A stretch of DNA of 36,960 bases from Bacteroidota bacterium (lineage in GTDB: Bacteria > Bacteroidota > Bacteroidia > UBA8524), in the NCBI GenBank assembly GCA_003531115.1, contig DQHT01000158.1, forward strand, positions 1 through 36,960, written 5' to 3'. Shown here one piece after another: positions 22,536-30,013 of the stretch. The notes beneath the pieces were generated by a model, which worked only from the letters and a program-made list of their open reading frames with translations, did not search any database and was not told the origin of the DNA. The position numbers and the translations under genes were made by a program. Position 1 is the first letter of the stretch. Each line of letters begins with the position of its first letter.

Positions 22536-23534
22536 ATGGCAAAACAAAAGTTCAACAAAGAAACCTATCTGCAGTGGTTCGAGCAAATGATGCTGATTCG
22601 CCGTTTCGAGGAGAAATGTGCACAGCTCTACGGACAACAGAAGATTAAAGGTTTTTTGCACCTCTATATCGGACAGGAAGCAGTAGTAGCCGGAATGATG
22701 TCGGCGATCACCAAAGACGACAAGATCATTACTGCATATCGCGACCATGGTCATGCTTTAGGCTGTGGTATGAGCCCGAACGAGATCATGGCTGAAATGT
22801 TTGGAAAAGTTACCGGCTGCTCCAAAGGCAACGGGGGCTCCATGCACCTTTTCAGCAAAGAGCATAACTTTTATGGCGGACATGGTATCGTTGGCGGACA
22901 AATCGCCCTGGGTGCCGGGATGGCTTTTGCCGAACAATATTTAGGAACAAAAAACATCAGCCTGGCATTTATGGGCGATGGAGCGGTGCGTCAGGGTGCC
23001 CTGAACGAAACCTTTAATATGGCCATGTTATGGAAACTGCCTGTTGTATTTATTTGTGAAAACAATGGATACGCCATGGGTACTTCTGTACAACGTACCA
23101 CCAACATGACCGACCTTTACAAGATCGGCTTAGGATTCGATATGCCTTGTTCGGCTGTTGACGGAATGAGCTGTGAAGCCGTTCACGAAGCCATAGCTGA
23201 GGCGGCTGAGCGGGCAAGAAAAGGCAACGGACCTACCTTTCTCGAGATCAGAACTTACCGTTATCGTGGACATTCTATGTCTGACCCGGCGAAATACCGG
23301 AGTAAAGAAGAGCTGGAAGAGTACAAGTCGAAAAGGGATCCGATCGAGCAGGTTCGTCAGCATATTTTGAAAAATAAATGGGCTACAGAAAAAGCGCTCG
23401 AGAAGACCGAAGAAAAGATCATGAAGCTGGTGAACGATAGTGTTGACTTCGCGGAGGAGTCACCTTACCCACCGGCCGAAAATTTATACAAATACGTATA
23501 CCAACAAGAAGATTATCCCTATATCATTGAATAA
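22536..23534 (+). CDS. pdhA: Pyruvate dehydrogenase E1 component, alpha subunit
   Basis: Protein of 332 residues. It forms with the beta subunit the thiamine-diphosphate-dependent E1 that decarboxylates pyruvate and passes the acetyl group to lipoyl-E2. The ThDP motif runs from GDGAVRQG (147-154) to ENN (175-177). Other family marks are RDHGHALG (69-76), GKGxGGSMH-like KGNGGSMHLFS (97-107) and the loop YRYRGHSMSDP (241-251). Length is typical of the short alpha subunit. No pdhB or E2 gene lies next to it; the next genes encode a TPR protein (6 bp on) and ribH. The beta subunit must be elsewhere in the genome. Confidence 0.95.
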   Translation: MAKQKFNKETYLQWFEQMMLIRRFEEKCAQLYGQQKIKGFLHLYIGQEAVVAGMMSAITKDDKIITAYRDHGHALGCGMSPNEIMAEMFGKVTGCSKGNGGSMHLFSKEHNFYGGHGIVGGQIALGAGMAFAEQYLGTKNISLAFMGDGAVRQGALNETFNMAMLWKLPVVFICENNGYAMGTSVQRTTNMTDLYKIGLGFDMPCSAVDGMSCEAVHEAIAEAAERARKGNGPTFLEIRTYRYRGHSMSDPAKYRSKEELEEYKSKRDPIEQVRQHILKNKWATEKALEKTEEKIMKLVNDSVDFAEESPYPPAENLYKYVYQQEDYPYIIE

Positions 23535-23540
23535 GAAACC

Positions 23541-24236
23541 ATGAGCAATAAAAAAAATCATAACGACGACCTGGACCTGAATAAAAAACTCGGGGAAGAG
23601 CTTGGTCGTGCCGAGCATTTTGTGCAGAAGAACAAGAAACTATTGAGCATCATCATAGGTGGCTTAATCGTGCTTGTTGGCGGATATGTCGGCTTCAAAC
23701 AATTAGTTATTGCTCCTCAGGAAGACGATGCCCAGGCGGCATTATTCAAAGTTCAGCAACAGTTTGCCGCGGATTCTTTTGCATTGGTAGTGAATGGAAA
23801 CGAAAACGACATGAGTGCCGTTGAGATCGTTGACGAGTACGGAATGACCAAAGCAGGAAACCTGGCCGCATTTATGGCCGGAGTGAGTTACCTGCGTATT
23901 GGTCAGTTTGAAGATGCGTACGATTACCTCGACAAATTTGATGCAGATGACGATGTGCTTGGTCCCTTCGCGATAGGTTTAAAGGGCGACGCACTTGTTG
24001 AGCAGGAAGAAATTGAAAAAGGAGTGAAGCTGTATATGAAAGCAGCCAATGCATCGACCAACGAACTGGTGACCCCTTACTTTTTGAACAAAGCCGGTAT
24101 TGCCTACATGGCTTTGGGAAAACCGGAAGAAGCGAAAAGGGTTTACACGCGCATCAAAGAGGACTTTAAAGAGACTCCGGAAGCAGCAGAGATCGACAAA
24201 TACATTGCCCGCGCTGTTGCGAAAGCAGGAGAATAA
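23541..24236 (+). CDS. TPR repeat membrane protein (YfgM-like topology)
   Basis: Protein of 231 residues. A short charged cytoplasmic N-terminus (1-33) is followed by one transmembrane helix at about 34-52 (LLSIIIGGLIVLVGGYVGF). The rest faces the periplasm and contains about three TPR-like helical pairs: AAFMAGVSYLRIGQFEDAYDYLDKF, GLKGDALVEQEEIEKGVKLYMKA and NKAGIAYMALGKPEEAKRVYTRI. The architecture is like E. coli YfgM, a partner of the SecYEG-associated chaperone PpiD, but sequence similarity cannot be judged here. It starts 6 bp after pdhA and stops 2 bp before ribH, so the three genes form one operon. Confidence 0.87.
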   Translation: MSNKKNHNDDLDLNKKLGEELGRAEHFVQKNKKLLSIIIGGLIVLVGGYVGFKQLVIAPQEDDAQAALFKVQQQFAADSFALVVNGNENDMSAVEIVDEYGMTKAGNLAAFMAGVSYLRIGQFEDAYDYLDKFDADDDVLGPFAIGLKGDALVEQEEIEKGVKLYMKAANASTNELVTPYFLNKAGIAYMALGKPEEAKRVYTRIKEDFKETPEAAEIDKYIARAVAKAGE

Positions 24237-24238
24237 CC

Positions 24239-24721
24239 ATGGCTACCAGCCTTAAAAATTTATCCCATCACGATCCGTCGGCAATTCCCGACGGGTCTTC
24301 TTTTTATATAGGCATTGCCGTTGCGGAGTGGAACCCTGAAGTGACCAATGCGCTTTTGGAAGGGGCTGTAGCGACTTTGCTCAGAGCGGGCGTAAAACAA
24401 GAACGTATTGAGATCCGCCGTGTTCCGGGAACCTTTGAATTGCCTTTAGCCTGTCAGTGGATGGCCGAACAGAAGAAGACAGATGCCGTTATCGGTTTGG
24501 GCTGTGTGATACAGGGGGAAACCCGTCATTTTGATTTTATCTGCGATGCCACTGCCAACGCCATGCAGAACGTTGCGCTGAAAAGCAATAAGCCCTGCAT
24601 ATTCGGGGTATTGACCACCGACACTCAGCAGCAGGCCCTCGATCGGGCAGGGGGGAAACATGGGAATAAGGGCGATGAAGCGGCTTTTACCGCGTTGAAG
24701 ATGGTGGCTATTAGACCATAG
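24239..24721 (+). CDS. ribH: 6,7-dimethyl-8-ribityllumazine synthase
   Basis: Protein of 160 residues. It condenses the ribitylaminouracil intermediate with dihydroxybutanone phosphate in the penultimate step of riboflavin synthesis. Diagnostic segments are EWNPEVTNALLEGA (30-43), RVPGTFELPLA (61-71), GCVIQGETRHFDFI (88-101) with the catalytic His at residue 97, and GVLTTDTQQQALDRAG. Normal length. The final residues Arg-Pro and the TAG stop (24719-24721) are encoded by the first unit of a GACCATA heptamer array, so the repeat has replaced or supplied the end of the gene. Confidence 0.96.
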   Translation: MATSLKNLSHHDPSAIPDGSSFYIGIAVAEWNPEVTNALLEGAVATLLRAGVKQERIEIRRVPGTFELPLACQWMAEQKKTDAVIGLGCVIQGETRHFDFICDATANAMQNVALKSNKPCIFGVLTTDTQQQALDRAGGKHGNKGDEAAFTALKMVAIRP

Positions 24722-24772
24722 ACCATAGACCATAGACCATAGACCATGGACCATGGTCTATGGTCCATGGTC
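24714..24772 (+). repeat. Heptamer array C, six forward and three reverse units
   Basis: Four GACCATA and two GACCATG units (24714-24755) run into three units of opposite sense: CATGGTC, TATGGTC, CATGGTC (24752-24772). The junction GACCATGGTC is itself a perfect palindrome. The RNA could fold into a long hairpin, possibly a terminator-like 3' structure for the pdhA-ribH operon, although no T run follows. The right end has the same TATGGTC-CATGGTC-(C/T)AAAA layout as array B and lies 9 nt before the -7 element of the next gene. Confidence 0.9.
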
Positions 24773-24781
24773 TAAAATTCT

Positions 24782-24789
24782 TACCTTTA
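24782..24789 (+). promoter_or_regulatory. -7 element of the diacylglycerol kinase family gene
   Basis: TACCTTTA differs from TAnnTTTG only in the last base. It lies 4 nt before the GTG start at 24794 and 9 nt after array C. Without another start available the message would be nearly leaderless. Confidence 0.4.
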
Positions 24790-24793
24790 GCTC

Positions 24794-25144
24794 GTGATTC
24801 GCCGTGAACTAAAAAGCTTCTCCCATGCCCTACGAGGATTGAAATTCCTTTTCCAGTCGCAGAAACATTTTCGCTTCCATGTTTTGGCTACTGTTCTTGT
24901 AGTTGCTCTGGGCTTTTGGTTTTCCGTTACTGCCCTTGAATGGGCTGTTCTGCTTCTTTGTTGTGGTGTGGTATTGATGGCGGAAGCATTAAACTCGGCT
25001 TTGGAAGCTGCATTGGATCACCTGCATCCGGATATCCATCCATCTGTCGGAAAAGCAAAAGATATGGCAGCGGCTGGGGTATTGGTTGTTTCGGTGTTGA
25101 GTGCGGTTATTGGGATTTTGGTTTTTTGGCCTTACGTATTGTAG
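24794..25144 (+). CDS. dgkA: Diacylglycerol kinase family protein (DgkA / undecaprenol kinase type)
   Basis: Protein of 116 residues, GTG start at 24794; no in-frame ATG occurs before residue 62. Three membrane helices lie at about 28-46, 50-66 and 94-112. The family motif MAEALNSALEAALD (residues 62-75) has the catalytic and metal-binding Glu residues (canonical E-x-x-N-x-A-x-E), followed by KAKDMAAAGV (87-96). Family members phosphorylate diacylglycerol or undecaprenol at the inner membrane; the Gram-positive-type sequence suggests undecaprenol, but this is not decided by the motifs. The gene is separated from ribH by array C and its TAG stop (25142-25144) overlaps the first base of array D. 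Confidence 0.92.
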   Translation: MIRRELKSFSHALRGLKFLFQSQKHFRFHVLATVLVVALGFWFSVTALEWAVLLLCCGVVLMAEALNSALEAALDHLHPDIHPSVGKAKDMAAAGVLVVSVLSAVIGILVFWPYVL

Positions 25145-25171
25145 TCCATAGACGATGGACCATGGACCATG
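25144..25171 (+). repeat. Heptamer array D, four degenerate GACCATR units
   Basis: GTCCATA, GACGATG, GACCATG and GACCATG, followed by GCGGG. The first unit begins at the last base of the dgkA stop codon. Two units carry substitutions, so this copy is older or less constrained than A-C. Confidence 0.8.
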
Positions 25172-25208
25172 GCGGGATTTTCGGCACATATAAAGACCCG
25201 CATTTAAC

Positions 25209-25246
25209 CGCAGAGATCACAGAGTTATTTCGCAGAGGTAACAGAG
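25209..25246 (+). repeat. CGCAGAG-ACAGAG direct repeat
   Basis: CGCAGAGATCACAGAG (25209-25224) and CGCAGAGGTAACAGAG (25231-25246) are near-identical 16-mers. Such CGCAGAG strings are dispersed intergenic repeats in many bacteria. They lie in the 270-bp gap after dgkA, between array D and the 72-bp repeats. Confidence 0.55.
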
Positions 25247-25263
25247 AAAATTAACTTCTCCTC

Positions 25264-25407
25264 ATCCCCTCACCGCGTCCGCCGAAGCTCGTGCAGACTC
25301 ATCCGGCTTAAACCAAACCTGCCGAGCGCAGGCGGATCCCCTCACCGCGTCCGCCGAAGCTCGGGTACATTCATCAGAGTTAATCAAAACTTGCCGAGCG
25401 TAGGCGG
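25264..25407 (+). repeat. Two tandem 72-bp units with CCGCC...GGCGG stems
   Basis: Units at 25264-25335 and 25336-25407 both begin with ATCCCCTCACCGCG followed by TCCGCCGAAGCTCG and end with CGAGCG(C/T)AGGCGGA. Inside each unit the last two motifs form an imperfect 14-bp stem around a diverged loop of about 40 nt. The stem resembles the palindrome at 2402-2427. The block ends just before the stop codon of the reverse-strand regulator gene. Confidence 0.75.
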
Positions 25408-25414
25408 ACCAGTT

Positions 25415-26386
25415 CTACTTAAACCCCATCCTCCTCTCACTCTCTAACAAACTATTTTTCAGCATCGTTATATACCTGGTCCGGTATTTTTCGCCGCTGT
25501 TGCTGATCAGGATGGCTTTGCTTTCCATCTCATCGATCCATTGCCGGGTTTCTTTACAGAATCGGGGATGTTCGGTGCGCAGGTAGCCATAGCCGTAGTT
25601 GCTTTTGTATACGGCCACTTCTTCCCCGAAGCTTAGGATCAGGTTCATCTCGCCCACATTCACTTCACTGTGGTACAATTTGATCTTACCGCCTTTAATC
25701 GGGCCTGCGTTTTTTTCGCCTTTGGTGGCCCACTCGTTGATGATGTCGACCAGCACATAAAGCTCTTTCATCAAAAAAGCTGCGTAGTCTTTGTTGATAT
25801 AGTTGTTCTCAAGAGAAAATTCTATTTGTTTCAGGGTGCTGTCGAAAGGAGCCGAACCCCAGACCTCATCCGAATCAGCTTCCAACCAACGGAATAAAAT
25901 GGTCGAAAAGAGGTGTTGCATGGCATCGCCGGGTTCTTCCATCTTTCCATCAACGGGCATGGGCGAATTGGAAAAAACCAGGAGCTTGAATTGCAAAAGT
26001 CCCGGAGTCAGAAAATGCATAAAAAAGGGCAGGTCGTCGCTGGCTAAGGAAACATGCAGTTTTGCGCTTCGGTGATCGAGGCTCATCTGTTCGGCAATTT
26101 CTTCCAGGAAGGAATAAATATCGTTGTTGTATGCAGGCCTCGCGTACACAAAGTTTATCTCATCGATATTTTCAGTGGGGAAGAGAACAGACTGTTTGAG
26201 ATTGAGCTTTTGTTGGATCTTGAGTATTTCAGGATAAGTCAGGGCAGAATCCCCGCGAAGGCGACGGTAAATGGCATCGCTGCTCAGCCCCAAAATTTCC
26301 GAAAGTTCGTTCGCAAAATTGATATGCGGAGGAAGTGCGCGTTTCAGCCGTTCGAAAAATGCGATTTGTTCAGATTGATTGGCCAT
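25415..26386 (-). CDS. HTH transcriptional regulator, BetR-like N-terminus
   Basis: Protein of 323 residues from the ATG at 26386 (MANQSEQIAFFERLK). Residues 20-62 form a helix-turn-helix: FANELSEILGLSSDAIYRRLRGD with a recognition helix at about 35-44, followed by LTYPEILKIQQKLNL. This is like the BetR-type and lambda-repressor-like HTH of Bacteroidota regulators. The remaining 250 residues are a mixed alpha/beta effector domain I do not recognise; there is no membrane segment. The gene is divergent from the secreted protein at 26582, with 195 bp between starts, so it may regulate that gene or itself. Confidence 0.8.
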   Translation of the reverse strand: MANQSEQIAFFERLKRALPPHINFANELSEILGLSSDAIYRRLRGDSALTYPEILKIQQKLNLKQSVLFPTENIDEINFVYARPAYNNDIYSFLEEIAEQMSLDHRSAKLHVSLASDDLPFFMHFLTPGLLQFKLLVFSNSPMPVDGKMEEPGDAMQHLFSTILFRWLEADSDEVWGSAPFDSTLKQIEFSLENNYINKDYAAFLMKELYVLVDIINEWATKGEKNAGPIKGGKIKLYHSEVNVGEMNLILSFGEEVAVYKSNYGYGYLRTEHPRFCKETRQWIDEMESKAILISNSGEKYRTRYITMLKNSLLESERRMGFK

Positions 26387-26529
26387 GAGTTTTCGGTTTT
26401 GCGCAAGGAAAACAAAACCGCTAAGCAATATTGGCTACTTTTTGCGAATAATGCAACTCAGGCAAATTATTGACACAAGCTGTTGCGAAATTCGATAAAA
26501 AAACCTGTGCGAGTTGCGCATATCGATTA

Positions 26530-26558
26530 TTTCTAACCCTTTGGCACTGCTAGGTTTG
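26530..26558 (+). promoter_or_regulatory. Promoter of the CsgG/TolB-like protein gene
   Basis: TAGGTTTG (26551-26558) is a perfect TAnnTTTG element. TTTC at 26530-26533 with a 17-nt spacer is a weak -33. Transcription would start near 26564, about 18 nt before the ATG at 26582, which excludes the upstream in-frame codon at 26558. Confidence 0.55.
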
Positions 26559-26581
26559 TGACATCAAAAAGCAATAGAAAT

Positions 26582-27721
26582 ATGAAAACACGTAATCACA
26601 AACTGATGGAACTTATTAAGCGTTTTAAAACTGCCTCTCTTGTTTTATGGATGATCTTCCAGTTCAACGCAGCAAGTGCAAGAGAAATTTATGCGGTCTT
26701 TAATATGGATATAACAGGCACCGAATCCTTCAAGTCAAATCAATTGGGAAATGTGCTCCGCATGCATTTTGAAAAACTTGATTCCTTTGAAGTGGTGGAC
26801 CGTTATGAAATGAGCAACCTCATCGAATCCATGGGCGCTACCCGGGTATCCAGTTGTTTTGCAAAATCCTGTCTTGCAGAAGTGGGTAAAAAACTGAACG
26901 CCGACAAAGTGGTTAGCGGCTCGATCGATCATGTAGGCAGCTATTATATGGTTACTCTCCGCAGGTTGGATGTAAAAGCCGGAGAAATCGACAAACTTGT
27001 GCTGAGAGAGTATCTTGCCAATACAGAGCATATCAGCACCATATTGCTTCTGGCAATGAATGAACTTTTGGGTCTCCCAAACCCTGAGGCCTTGTATATC
27101 AGCTTAACAAAGAAGGATGCCTTTGCCAACAGCGTCAACAACCCCTACTACCCCAGGCTGCGCACGGATGGACCCCGTTTGGGTGTTTCCATGGTGACGG
27201 GTGAAGCGGCGAAAATTTTGGCCAGGGAAGAAAACCAGGGTGGATTCAATGCCTACCCCATGACCTTCCATTTTGGGTATCAGTTTGAAAAACAGTACCT
27301 GAATTCAGGAAATTTCCAGGCACTTTTTGAATTTATTCCGCTCATATCCGGAATGGAACAGGGACGATTGGCCTTCAGCTTTTCCATGCTCAACGGAATT
27401 CGCAGTAACCGCGGAGGCTGGGAATTTGCCTTTGGTCCGAGCGTTGGATTTACCCAGTTCGCCCAGGTTGCCGAAGACCAGGAAGGAAACTTGTTGACCC
27501 AAAAATTATGGGAAGAAAAATATCCGGGGCAGGAGCCGGTCAATGGATATCGGAAGCAATTGGACAGCCGTGGTGATATTGCTCTGGATCCTTCATTTGT
27601 TCTGGCAGCGGGAAAAACATTCAAATCCGGTTCGATGAATATTCCGGTCAATGTTTTTATTATTCCAAAAAAAGATGACCTGCGCTTTGGAATCTCGGTA
27701 GGATACAATGCTAAAAAGTAA
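26582..27721 (+). CDS. Secreted protein with CsgG/TolB-like N-terminal domain
   Basis: Protein of 379 residues from the ATG at 26582. Residues 1-33 are a signal peptide ending ASA before REIYAVFNMD. Residues 35-150 follow the CsgG/TolB N-terminal-like pattern: an initial beta-strand, LGNVLRMHFEKLDSFEVVDRYEMSNLI, a CFAKSCLAEVGKKLNADKVVSGSI segment with two cysteines, then YYMVTLRRLDVKAGEIDK. Related proteins sense or assemble at the outer membrane. The C-terminal half (180-379) has beta-strand-rich stretches (FHFGYQFEKQYL, WEFAFGPSVGFTQFA, LRFGISVGYNAKK), perhaps a small barrel. Function unknown; it is divergent from an HTH regulator and ends in a strong terminator. Confidence 0.78.
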   Translation: MKTRNHKLMELIKRFKTASLVLWMIFQFNAASAREIYAVFNMDITGTESFKSNQLGNVLRMHFEKLDSFEVVDRYEMSNLIESMGATRVSSCFAKSCLAEVGKKLNADKVVSGSIDHVGSYYMVTLRRLDVKAGEIDKLVLREYLANTEHISTILLLAMNELLGLPNPEALYISLTKKDAFANSVNNPYYPRLRTDGPRLGVSMVTGEAAKILAREENQGGFNAYPMTFHFGYQFEKQYLNSGNFQALFEFIPLISGMEQGRLAFSFSMLNGIRSNRGGWEFAFGPSVGFTQFAQVAEDQEGNLLTQKLWEEKYPGQEPVNGYRKQLDSRGDIALDPSFVLAAGKTFKSGSMNIPVNVFIIPKKDDLRFGISVGYNAKK

Positions 27722-27771
27722 CAGGACTTAAAAGAACGTGTGTGGTGATTTGGGTTCATTTTAAAAAGGGA

Positions 27772-27797
27772 AAGCCGGCTATAAGCCGGCTTTTTTA
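27772..27797. terminator. Strong rho-independent terminator
   Basis: AAGCCGGCT (27772-27780) pairs perfectly with AGCCGGCTT (27784-27792) around a 3-nt ATA loop, followed by TTTT. It ends the transcript of the gene stopping at 27721; a short A run on the left could let it also act for the convergent gene stopping at 27881. Confidence 0.85.
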
Positions 27798-27880
27798 ATG
27801 TTAGGACTAAACCCTTGTTAGCGTATGTACTAGTTCTGCTTATTAGACGACAGCATCGGGTAAAAGGTTGGCCGACTGCG

Positions 27881-29869
27881 TTAATTTTTTTGCAACCGTA
27901 GCGTACTGTTGGTTTCAGCCCCTGAGAGCTTAAGAATATACAGGCCTGAAGGCAGATCTCCGATGCTTAATTCTGATACCATTTCTCCTTTACGCTCGAG
28001 TGTTGTTGCTTTTACCAACTTTCCATCGAGACCATAAAATTCCAGAGCAAAGTATTCATCTGCTTCACCGGTCCATTCAATAAACAGAAGTTCATTGGCC
28101 GGGTTCGGGTAGATTCCCGAAACGGCTTTATCTATCCGAACAATGGAGGTAAGCGCACTGATATAGGTGCTGTTCACTTCAAAGTTTTTATTGTCGACAG
28201 TTTCGTTGTCGGCGCTCAGGATAATAAAATGCGTAGCCGAATTTTTCCCCGGAAACTCTACGGTCAGGTAGTATTTACCGTAGGCCAGGTTGCTAAATTC
28301 AAAACGCCCTCCGTCATGGGTAAATACAGATGCCACCGGAATACCCTGATCGGTAAGTAAAAGAACCTGAATGTCCTCTAATGGTTCATCCTTTTTGTTC
28401 GCACCCTGGGTTACATGGCCGCCAATAAAACCTGGTCCGCCAGGGTTAGTGCCTGCGATCATATTGATCACGCCGTTTGCTAAATAGCCTGCCCCATAAA
28501 AGGACTTAGCTCCTGACCAATACAGGCTGCTGTCGTAATAGGTGGGGATAAAACTGCTGTAGAGTGAAGAACCCGGTAAGAGAGCGGCTTTAACCAGAAA
28601 GAGCTGGTTCGGTTCGCAAATGTCAAACCAGAACTTTCCTGTGTCAGCATTAGTAAGGATAGCCGAATCGACCAGAGTAAGCAGGCCTTGGGCTGTATCG
28701 TGGGAGATCAGGTATATTTTCAGCGAATCATAATCCATACGCACATTGCCATTAAACACTACCTGACCATAGGCAAAGGCCTGAGCAAAGGGCTTTCCGC
28801 AAAAATTTAAATAGAAAAAATCGTCGTGGGAGCAGAGTACATTATTCGCGCTATCCACTACGTACAAGGTCACTTTATAATTGCCTTCCTGGGAGGCTGT
28901 ATAGATAAAGGAATGCCCGTTTCCAACAAAGAAATTATTGATATACCATTTCGAATAGCCATAGCTGGAATCTGTTCGCACAAAGCGTTTTTGGAAGTCG
29001 GCAACATGTGAAACGGAAAAACGTGAATCGCAGGTCTGGCTGGTATTCACATACACCATTTTGCTGACCGAATCTCTGCAACCGCCTCCTTCCACTACAT
29101 AAGAAACGGTGTAGTTCGATTTGGATGGATAAGTATGCATGGCCGTATTCCCGGTATCCATATACCCGTCACCAAAGTACCAGAAGCCGCTTGCTGTTGA
29201 CGGATAGTGGATACCGACATAACTTACCGTGGTATTCGAGTCCATGGTATAGGTAAAGTCAGCGTAGCAAGAGTCATAAACGGTTACATACTGGCCAACA
29301 GAGTCATAACAGCCGATTTTGTTATTGCTCAGATAATGAATCACTAAATAAGTACCTGAAGAACTGTATTGGGTATTCACATTTGAACTTCCCTGGGTGT
29401 TTTGCCCGTTTCCAAAATCCCAATAGTGGGAATAATTTGAAGAATAATAATTCGCATAAAACTGTCCTGTTTTTGATGAACTTATGTAAGAATTAAATGA
29501 ACCGTCACAGGGATTTTGACACCCCGTTTGGATGGTTATTTCTAAAAGCTGATTGCGGACAAAAACGGTATCGTAGGTATGCCGGCCATTGCAGTCTTCA
29601 TAATAAAAGCTCACACTGTCGCCTTGATAAAGGGAATCGATGGGCAGCATAAGAGTACGCAAGCCCGGATTCAGGTTAGCAAAGTATTGATGATAAAATG
29701 CGACACCTGCGTTGGCTGAATCTGAATTGGTGACTGCGAGAAGCCCTCCTATTTGTAAGGTATCCTGATTGCTGCTTAGCAATACAAATGAAAAGGATAA
29801 ATAATCCTGTGCACCTGAGCCTGCGCTCATGCTCACGAGGAGCAAAAATGAGTAAAGAAATTTTTTCAT
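27881..29869 (-). CDS. T9SS-exported PKD-domain protein, paralogue 1
   Basis: Protein of 662 residues. Signal peptide 1-20 (KKFLYSFLLLVSMSAGSGAQ). At least two PKD domains are marked by YWDFGNGQNTQG...SGTYLVIHYLS and GFWYFGDGYMDTG...HTYPSKSNYTVSYV. A carboxypeptidase-regulatory/SdrD-like strand set follows at about 475-570 (GGHVTQGANKKDEPLEDIQV, GGRFEFSNLAYGKYYLTVEF). The C-terminal ~75 residues are a T9SS type A sorting domain: SGIYPNPANELLFIEW, then LEFYGLDGKLVK, and LPSGLYILKL. It is a close paralogue of the upstream gene at 30014, and the two probably arose by tandem duplication. The proteins should be displayed on or released from the cell surface; no catalytic domain is seen. Confidence 0.9.
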   Translation of the reverse strand: MKKFLYSFLLLVSMSAGSGAQDYLSFSFVLLSSNQDTLQIGGLLAVTNSDSANAGVAFYHQYFANLNPGLRTLMLPIDSLYQGDSVSFYYEDCNGRHTYDTVFVRNQLLEITIQTGCQNPCDGSFNSYISSSKTGQFYANYYSSNYSHYWDFGNGQNTQGSSNVNTQYSSSGTYLVIHYLSNNKIGCYDSVGQYVTVYDSCYADFTYTMDSNTTVSYVGIHYPSTASGFWYFGDGYMDTGNTAMHTYPSKSNYTVSYVVEGGGCRDSVSKMVYVNTSQTCDSRFSVSHVADFQKRFVRTDSSYGYSKWYINNFFVGNGHSFIYTASQEGNYKVTLYVVDSANNVLCSHDDFFYLNFCGKPFAQAFAYGQVVFNGNVRMDYDSLKIYLISHDTAQGLLTLVDSAILTNADTGKFWFDICEPNQLFLVKAALLPGSSLYSSFIPTYYDSSLYWSGAKSFYGAGYLANGVINMIAGTNPGGPGFIGGHVTQGANKKDEPLEDIQVLLLTDQGIPVASVFTHDGGRFEFSNLAYGKYYLTVEFPGKNSATHFIILSADNETVDNKNFEVNSTYISALTSIVRIDKAVSGIYPNPANELLFIEWTGEADEYFALEFYGLDGKLVKATTLERKGEMVSELSIGDLPSGLYILKLSGAETNSTLRLQKN

Positions 29870-29960
29870 AATAGGACCAATTTACTGTTTGGATATACCC
29901 ATTGACTTTCGGGGCTACCATTCAGTTGCCTGCTATCAGGTAATTAAGGCGAATTTCGAT

Positions 29961-29991
29961 AAAAAAAGCCACGAACCTTGTTCGTGGCTTT
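29961..29991 (-). terminator. Terminator of the upstream paralogue gene
   Basis: Read on the reverse strand, AAAGCCACGAAC is followed by a 3-nt loop and its exact complement GTTCGTGGCTTT, then TTTT. The stem pairs 29980-29991 with 29965-29976. It lies 23 nt past the stop codon at 30014 and separates the two paralogues into different transcripts. Confidence 0.85.
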
Positions 29992-30013
29992 CAATAAGCT
30001 TTGTTGATGGATC

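Noticed and set aside
24714..24772. Possible CRISPR-like array
   Set aside because: Units are only 7 bp and directly abutting, without spacers, and there is no cas gene in the window.
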